Of a stretch of DNA of 64,000 bases, positions 23,530 to 32,500 are shown one piece after another; position 1 is the stretch's first letter; each line of letters opens with the position of its first letter. Source of the DNA: Biomphalaria glabrata (taxonomy: Eukaryota; Mollusca; Gastropoda; Planorbidae). The notes beneath the pieces were generated by a model, which was given only the letters and a program-made list of their open reading frames with translations, was not told where the DNA came from and did no database searches. The stretch lies in NCBI RefSeq assembly GCF_947242115.1, contig NC_074716.1:9625501-9689500 (forward strand). The letters are read 5' to 3'. Both the position numbers and the translations under genes were made by a program.

Positions 23530-26500
23530 TACTGAGGTTCGTTTCTTGTATCTGTACAGAATCTCCTATGACTAAACACGCCGATTCTAGAACGGGGCAA
23601 CTTTAAAACAGTTCATGAATCTTTTTTAGGGCTAGCGGAGAGAGCAGCTTTCTTCCTTTCTCTAGCCAGCCTCAGTCCTTTCTCTAGCCAGCCTCAGTCC
23701 TTTCTCTAGCCAGCCTCAGTCCTTTCTCTAGCCAGCCTCAGTCCTTTCTCTAGCCAGCCTCAGTCCTTTCTCTAGCCAGCCTCAGTCCTTTCTCTAGCCA
23801 GCCTCAGTCCTTTCTCTAGCCAGCCTCAGTCCTTTCTCTAGCCAGCCTCAGTCCTTTCTCTAGCCAGCCTCAGTCCTTTCTCTAGCCAGCCTCAGTCCTT
23901 TCTCTAGCCAGCCTCAGTCCTTTCTCTAGCCAGCCTCAGTCCTTTCGCTGTCAGCAAGGGTCGTACTGGAACACAGAATATTTCTACATCTTCTCCTATC
24001 TTGGTCAATGTTCTCCCACATACTTGCACTGAGATTCCAATGACGCCATTTAACATATTCTAGACTTTACTCTTTGTATGTTTGTTGTTTTTTTTTCTGG
24101 AAAGAGTTACATTGATCCAAACAGGCTAAGCTTTTATGGTTTTGATAATGCTAATATATACTCGTACTCTTTTTAATTTATGCAGAAAAAAAAAAAACAA
24201 ATTAGAAGTGTATTCTGAGACAAACTATGTTATTCAAACGAAAGCCTCTTTTTACAAAGCTTTAATCAACTCACTCTGTCTGTTTGTCGAACTGGTAAAA
24301 AGTTTGTATATTGTATGTATACAATATTTCTCCCAGTCCCATTGTAGGATCAAGTTGAAATCTCGCACAATTATTCATTAGCATGGACTATTTAAAATGA
24401 TTCAATTTAAAAAATAACCAAATAATCAATTAACTACTGGTAATTAATAATTTGTTTGAAACCAACAAGGGAAAGTAACACTTCAGTATTCACAGATACG
24501 GCTAAATATGTATGGGTGGTTTCGTCCCCTTTGATAGTTGATTATTTCTCCCACGACCATTCTTGAATCAAGTTGAAACTTAAAACAATTATTTATTATA
24601 ACTAACTAGACATGAATCGATTTTTTAAATTACCCAATGAGTCAATAAAATTTGGTAAATAATTATTTTGTTTGATATCGATTAAGGGAAATAAATTCTA
24701 CATTATTGACAGATATAGTTGTAGTGCTGAGTTCTTTCCCTTATATAAGTTATGTTCTTGTTGTTTTTTTAAAGAGTTTTCTATATTCTACTTGTTCAGA
24801 ATATCTTCTTGTGAGTGGAAGATCGATAACCAGAAGTCAAGATGGAGCTTCTAATCTGCCTGCTCCAAATGTTCTATCGTCTGCTGGAGTACCTCCACCA
24901 CAATCATTGAATGGTGATTTCCCTTTGTATCCAATGTATTCCAGATTACAGAAGAGACGTGAGAGCTTGCAAAGTTGGATGTTTTCAAATATTTTAGATC
25001 CCAACATGTTGGCACAGATAGGATTTTTCTATGCAGGTATTGAATAACTATGGAGGCGCAGTGGCTAAGTGATAAAGCACATGGCTTCCGAACATAGCTG
25101 TCCCGGTTTCAAATCCTAGTAAAAAGTGAGTTTTTTAATTTCGGGATCTTTAGGGCACATCAGAGACCACCCAGCTCTAATGCGTACATGACATTAGTTG
25201 TCAAAAAGTAAAAAAGGTTGGTCGTTGTGCTGGCCACATGCCATCCTCATTAACGGTGGGCCATAGAAATAGATGACCTTTACATCTTCTGCACCTTGGA
25301 TCGCAAGGTCTGAAAGGGGAACTTTTTAACATAACTGTTCTAGCTCTAGATAATAAAAAAAAAACATAGTCACCTTATTGACGCCCTTAACATATTGCAA
25401 AACTGATTATATCAACAAAAAAAGGGCAGCTAAGATAACGATTACTGAGAAACTGTCCTCGTTTAATGTTTGCGAAAAGGACTTGGCTATGTTTTATCAC
25501 GCTAACATCTGCAATATTTTAAGTTTTAATATCACTGACTGGTATGGCAATCTGAACATTAAAAATAAAAATAAACTTCATAGAATCCGAAATGCTGCTG
25601 GTAAAGTCATTGGCAAAAAAAAAAAAACATCTGGACATTCATAAAAACAAACTAAGAAGATTCTAGAAATAAAAAACCACCCTTTGGGTCAGGATTATGT
25701 GATTTTGCCATCACAAAAGAGATACAAGACACCGATAGTAAAGACAAACAGACACAAAAACTCTTTTGTTCCCCTGGCAATCAAATCATTAAATAACAAC
25801 TATCTGATATAAACTTTTCGCATGTAAATTATGAGTGAGTCTGGTGTGAATGTATATTTTGGTTTTCTATAGTTATAATGTTTTGTTTGTTATAATGAAC
25901 AAATTGTAAGACAATTCTCCTTATGTATAATAAAGATTATTATTATTATTATTAGATTTTTATTATTATATTTAATTTTAGTTTGTATAGATAAGTCTAA
26001 GTGCTTTGTTTTGTATTCTTTTGTTTTGTCTAATAACCTTTCTGTCAAAAACTAAAATCTCTACAAATTTCTCTACTAGGATATGGGGATTGTGTGCGTT
26101 GCTTTCAGTGTGGATTAGGTTTGAGATCATGGAAGCTGGGAGATGATGTATTAGTGGAGCATACTAAATTCAGACCATCATGTTCTTTGCTTCAGTCCAT
26201 TTTAGCACGGAGAAATAGCAACTCTACCAATGAAGGTATTTTTTTTTATTTCCTTAATTTTTAAATAAATATTATTTTTTATGTAATAGGAATAATACCA
26301 AAGTATTTGGAAATGCAGTGGAATAAAAATATATACTTAAAAAAAAACAAATAACATTCCTTCCAAGTCTATGCAAAAAACAATAGTTTCCATACCATAT
26401 TCGCTCATGATAATACTGTCACGAATCTAAGGGAAGCAACTCAACTATACGTCAAGGTAAAAAAAAAATGGATGATGTTTATAACGTGATAAAAGATGTG

Positions 26501-29500
26501 AGACGATCAACAATAATTTGGTTATTCTTGGTTATTAGGTCTTCGAACTCTGGCTTGGAGGATTCACTTATGTTACCTCGGTCTTCACTTTCCTACACTC
26601 TTACTCTTTGGCCTTTATCAACTATATCAACCCTAACACGGGATCACGGTCCATGCCGCTATCTTCTGGTTGTCTCAAGAACGATAATCTACAAGTACTA
26701 TACAGGAATGTCTTCCACTCACAGCAACGACTCTTCCACAGTTTCCCAGACACTTCCTGACCAGACAACACACAGAGAACCTACTCTACCTGGTCCTGCG
26801 GTATGCGTGGTGGTCTCGGGTTCAAACCCTGCCATCTCCCTTCGGGAGGTTAGGACTAAGAAGTAGATTATCTTCAACTCTCGATTCACCTTGCTGGCCC
26901 GTCCACTGACGATGTTTACTTCTATAAATCTAAGTGGATCGAACCAAGCTCAAGTTATGTTTCTCCATTTACTTAGGCCGGAATCAACCGTGTCTTTATC
27001 TCGTCTCAACGATCTGTCCCTCACTAGTGTTGAACAGTACGCTAGTGCTCACCATAAGCGTTACCGCGTAGGAACAGCGTTACAGTACATCTTATTTTCT
27101 TATCTTATATAATACAGACGTTACTTCAAAAAAGAAGATGATTACGTCCTACGCGTCCTGCATTTAGTCATGCATATTAACCAATGACTTAAATTCTGCC
27201 AAGTCACTGGTTTTCCTGGCTAGCTCAGGCAACCCATTCCATGCCCTAATATCACTAGGGAAGAAGGAGTATTTGTACAAATTTGTCCTAGCATATGGGA
27301 CGAGGAATGTGCGTTTATCTTTGTGTCTTTCAGAGTATTTTATTAAATTTTGTTTTTGTATTTGAAGATTATGGTTCAGTGTTTTATGTATAATTGCTAC
27401 TTTACTTTTGAGTCTTCTGTCCTCAAGGCTTTCTAAATTTAGTGATTTTACTAAAGGTGTTGCTCTGGTTAAGTGTGAATATTCGTTTGTGATGAATCTC
27501 GCTGCTCTATTTTGTGTCTGTTCCAGTTTCTTATAACATTGATTATCCGGATTAATTTGGAACAGTCTGTCCGAATATTCGATCGTTTCGGATAATCGAA
27601 TGTGGACTATTATATAGGGTCCATTTCACCAAGAGTGTAAAAAAAATTCACATGGGGGTATTTTGCCGTACGTAAACATAAAATGCAGGTAAAAAAAGCA
27701 GTGGAACAATAAGTGTTAAACATAGTAACTTACCTTTATTGAGAGAAATAATCGCTGATCTTTCAATGCAAATCAGATAGTCCACTAAGTTACTGTAAAA
27801 CAAAAAAAGGCATTCTGGATATTTGACGTCCCTGATAAGTGACGTCCGTATAAATGACGTTCTACTTTGAAACAATACTCTGACGTTTAGACTTAGTTGG
27901 TGTCTTGTGAACTTTGTAATTATACAATTTCTTTCTTTTTTTATCTTCTTGTAAAAGAGAGCTAGTTTCATCCAATAAAATCAGTATCTGCAACCTTATA
28001 AAACGATCTGCAGCAACTTGATTAGTGGAGAAAATTCTTATCTTATCTTATAAAATACAGACCTTACTTCAAAAAAAAGAAGATGATTGCGACCTACGCA
28101 ATCCTATTTCTTGGATGGCTGCCTGGTCGTGCGGTTTGCGCGCTGGACTGTCGTTTGGATTTATCGATGGTCCCTGGTTCAAATCCTCTCCGCTCCCATC
28201 CTTCTTTATCCTGCAAGAGGTTTGGACTAGGAAGTAAACTATCATCAACTCTGCAGGACATCCGAAACATGTAAAACATTTTACAAACATGTCCATTTAG
28301 TCATGCATGTTATTATACTCTGCCAAGTGTTTGGTTTTCCTGGCTGGTTCAGACAACCCATTCCATGCTTTAATAGTACTAGGGAAGACGGAGTATTTGT
28401 ACAAATCTGTCTTAACACATGGAACTATAAATGTGTCTTTATTTTTTTATGTCTTTGTGAGTATTTTATTTGGTTTGTTTTTGTATTTCAAGATTAGGGC
28501 TCAGTGTTTTCTGTATAATTGCTACTTTGCTTTCGAGTCTGAAAGATAAAGTAAATGGTCTTGAATCATGTCAGACTTGATTACAAATATAATCGAAATC
28601 TAAGACAATTCCTCAGTCCTTCGACCTAGTTCACCATGGGCAATGAATTTTCATTTTGTTAATATTATTAGCGGTACTGTCATATATTTATGCAGCCCTT
28701 AGAGTTTTAAAAACTATGTTTCGAGTGAGGTCATACTATAGCGTTAAAGAGTTTTTTTTTCATGATTTGATTATATAGTCTTTATTCTGTTACTGTTATC
28801 ATGTGTAGATTGTGTACTATTACTATTAATACTACTATTACACCTGTGATTATTATTATTACTACTATTACACCTATGAGTATGTATTATTAATTGTTTG
28901 CTACTAGATCAGTCACCTGCACAGACTGCAGCACCATTGAATGACAGCAATGGTTTGGACACTCCGAAGTTTCAAATGCTACTTGCACCTAGGTCTACTC
29001 AGAATACAGCAGTAAACACAGAACAACCAAGTTCAACACAGAGTAATGCCATCGGACAGAGCAGCCTGCCAGAAGGTAATTACAAGAGGTTAAGGCATCA
29101 TCATTTTTTTTTTAATTTAAAAAATGGTATTGTAATTGTTGCATATAGTCTCTTAGTATTACTAATTAGTTTTGTTTTTCATTTAGTATATTGCTAAAGT
29201 GCTTTTATTCCTCATTTAGCAAACAAATAAAATACTGGTACTTGCATATGCATTATTTGAGTAACTCTAAAACTGAATTGGTTTACTGTTTTTGTTTTAC
29301 AATTATGTGTAAACAATTAACAATTATGTGTAAACAATTCACAATTATGTGTAAACTATTCACAATTATGTGTAAACAATTCACAATTATGTGTAAACTA
29401 TTCACAATTATGTGTAAACAATTCACAATTATGTGTAAACTATTCAAAATAATGTGTAAACAATTCACAATTATGAATGTGAAGAGCTAATACTTCATTT

Positions 29501-32500
29501 TTTTAAATTTAAATACCTACCTGATTTAATTGTCATTTGCCATTCTATATTTGGTCCCATAAATTTAATTTTAAATTAATGTGTTTTTTCCTTACCATTT
29601 TCATCTTTTTTGTTACTTATGTCTATTCATATCTATGCCATTCTTTAATTATGATTCAATTTTCTACATGCATTTTTAATAATAGTTTGCAGTTATTATA
29701 ATTTGTAGTTTGAGATGTTAATGTGTACTAGTAATCGTAAACTCTAGCTGATACACATCCAAAACATGTACAAACAAACATTTGACAATGTCTTTGGTAA
29801 ATTGTTGGCAACATGGGAAACGAAATGTTAATTTCCCTTAGAGTAAGTTTTTTTTTTTTTTCTCATTTTCTTTGAAGATGTTTACTTGTGTATATACCGG
29901 TAGTTTTATTAAACTGGTTAACGTTTATTTTAGTTTATATATAATTAATGCCCAACAGATTTTTCCCTGTTTAACTAAGGTTTAAAAGTTTTAGAAACGT
30001 GATCTAGTCTAGAATGGAAGAATAGAATGATAGAATTTAACATTTGTCCAATCAATTTAGGTATTAAATTAGCTCTTGTAATGAACTAGTCAATTAACTT
30101 TCAGATACGTTTTAAACAGTCCTAAACATTTTTTTTACTATCTCTTCCTTTCAGGTTCTTCAACAGTTAACCAGTTATCCTATTTTTTTACAGCAACGAA
30201 AAAACTGCATCAAGGATCAAGAGAAAAAAAATCGAAGTTTATTACAATTATGCATGGTGCTTGCGACAACAACATAGTCACTCAGAAGGTAGATTCAAAT
30301 TCAAACACAGTTCTTTGTGTATAATAGGCCTACAGCAAAGAACAACGGCAGACAAGGGCTTTGTCTGCACAAGATGCAGGAAAATATGCATGTCGCAGCT
30401 GGGTTTGTGTAGTTACAACATAATCGCTCAGAAGGCAGGTTCAACTTCAAACACAGCTCATTGTGTATAATGGGCCTACAGTATAGAACAACTGCAGACA
30501 ACGGCCTCGTCTGCACGAGTTGCAGGAAAATATGCAGGTCGCAGCTGGGTTTGTGTAGTTACAACATAATCGCTCAGAAGGCAGGTTCAACTTCAAACAC
30601 AGCTCATTGTGTATAATGGGCCTACAGTATAGAACAACTGCAGACAACGGCCTCGTCTGCACGAGATGCAGGAAAATATGCAGGTCGCAGCTGGGTTTGT
30701 GTAATCATGTGAAACATTGCGCTCATCCTTAATCTTCAAAATCGAAGACATTGCCATTGCCATAGAAATTTGAAACTCATTGCTTAATGGAGGATCTGTT
30801 CTACTTGATGCTAAAGGACAAGACCCCAATCAAGCAAACAGTGTAGTTGTTGCTGATGGTAGAGTAGCAACGAGGATTAAAGACACAATTGAGCTTTTTA
30901 ATTAATGTGAAGCTGATTTGAGCAAAACGTCAACCTCTCTTCCAAGCCTGGCCCCACATGAGAATTGTGGGCTGTGGATGACCTCAGAGATCTACTTGTC
31001 TTTTTTATCCATGGCCATTGCAAGGAATGTGAGGGAACCTGTTCTATTAAAGTGTCTCCAGTTGTTGAGCTGCTAAATCTAAATATATACTTGAACTTTT
31101 CCATCCGCGAGTTGAAAGATGTTTCAGTATTAAGGATGCTTTATGTTTCAGCAGAGTACCATGTTGACACTCAAAGAGGTGTAATTTTCCATCAAAATAT
31201 GTACGTATCTTGTAGTTGACAACCAGAATAAAAGCATTGATCCTGAATGTAACATAAATAAAAATGTTTCCATTCAAACGGCCAATGTCCCGCTTTCATA
31301 AGAAAAAGTTGATCATTATTTTGTTTCAAAATTTTTCATAATCGTTTGACTATTGGCCTGAAAGTATCGAATTGCAGTGGGTTTTTTTTAATCCTTATTT
31401 TATGTTTGCTGCTTAGCAGACATCTGTGTTAGAGGCATGTGTAGTGCTTTTACTTTGCAGCATCGACCTGCCTTCTTATCAGAAACTGGCACTAGCAAGT
31501 TTTCTTTCTATTTTTGTCGTGTTGTCGTTCCGCTTGTTTCTCGTTTATTCTATTCATCAATTTTAGCATAAAATATTTCTTCGCTTGGCTTTAGTTCTAG
31601 TCGATGACTGGGTAAGAAATGTAGACAAAACGAACATTAAAGTTATAGGGACATACAGGCAGAGTTTTTCATTGACAAGAAAAATCAACCACTAGCGATG
31701 CTAGACATGTTGATAAGTTTTCTGAAACATCTGAATGCAGATCGTAATTTTTATTTGGAAGTTCCTAGTAAGCCTCCATTAAGATACTTCTCCAACATGT
31801 AAATACTAGTTAGATAGATCAATTCGCTTAATGTACATTTGCCTTTGATAAAGTTTATACAGGCCTAATAACTTTTTATTCAAGGTTTGCACTTTCAAAT
31901 TGTTTAGAAATGTGTGACCCAAAATACAGGAACCAAGTGTGAATCAATCGTTATTTAAGTTTTGGCCTCTATATAATTAACAAATTAAAGAAGCAAGTTA
32001 GTGGTGCCCAGTTTTTTTGACAGCGTTCACAATAAGAAGACATTGCGTCAATAGTCCATGTAGCGGTTCTGTTTATTGAATGTCAATTCTCTTGAAGTAG
32101 CCTATCTTCTGCTTTGATGAATTGGTTCAGAAATGCACGATAAGAAGCATGAAAACTTGAAAATAATGTTCCTCCTCAATGAAGTACACTGCGACATACT
32201 GACTTTCGCTCCACTTATATCTGGTCACCTTATGAATACATATGTGTGTTTCTTTCTTTTTTTTTAATCTTCTTTTTCAAAATTTCTAATAATTTATTTT
32301 AATTTTGAATACCTGGTTTGAGTTTAAACTCTTTCTGGGAAATGCTTCAAGCTGTATACCTTTAATTAATCATACCTCTGATTGTATATCTATAAGAAAG
32401 TTGCCTTCAAACCCCAGTTCTGGACTCTGGCCAACAGTACTCAAGCCAATACTTGGTTTACCGACCCAACAAGTAAATTGAATTTGGATCTAATGAGGCA

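Noticed and set aside
26468-26866. 132-codon frame
   Set aside because: Lies across a repeat mosaic and runs into a SINE A fragment.
30155-30267. Ninth coding exon of the IAP-like gene
   Set aside because: Good acceptor and open frame, but no usable phase-1 donor before the 146-bp array; the eight-exon model is already in frame.
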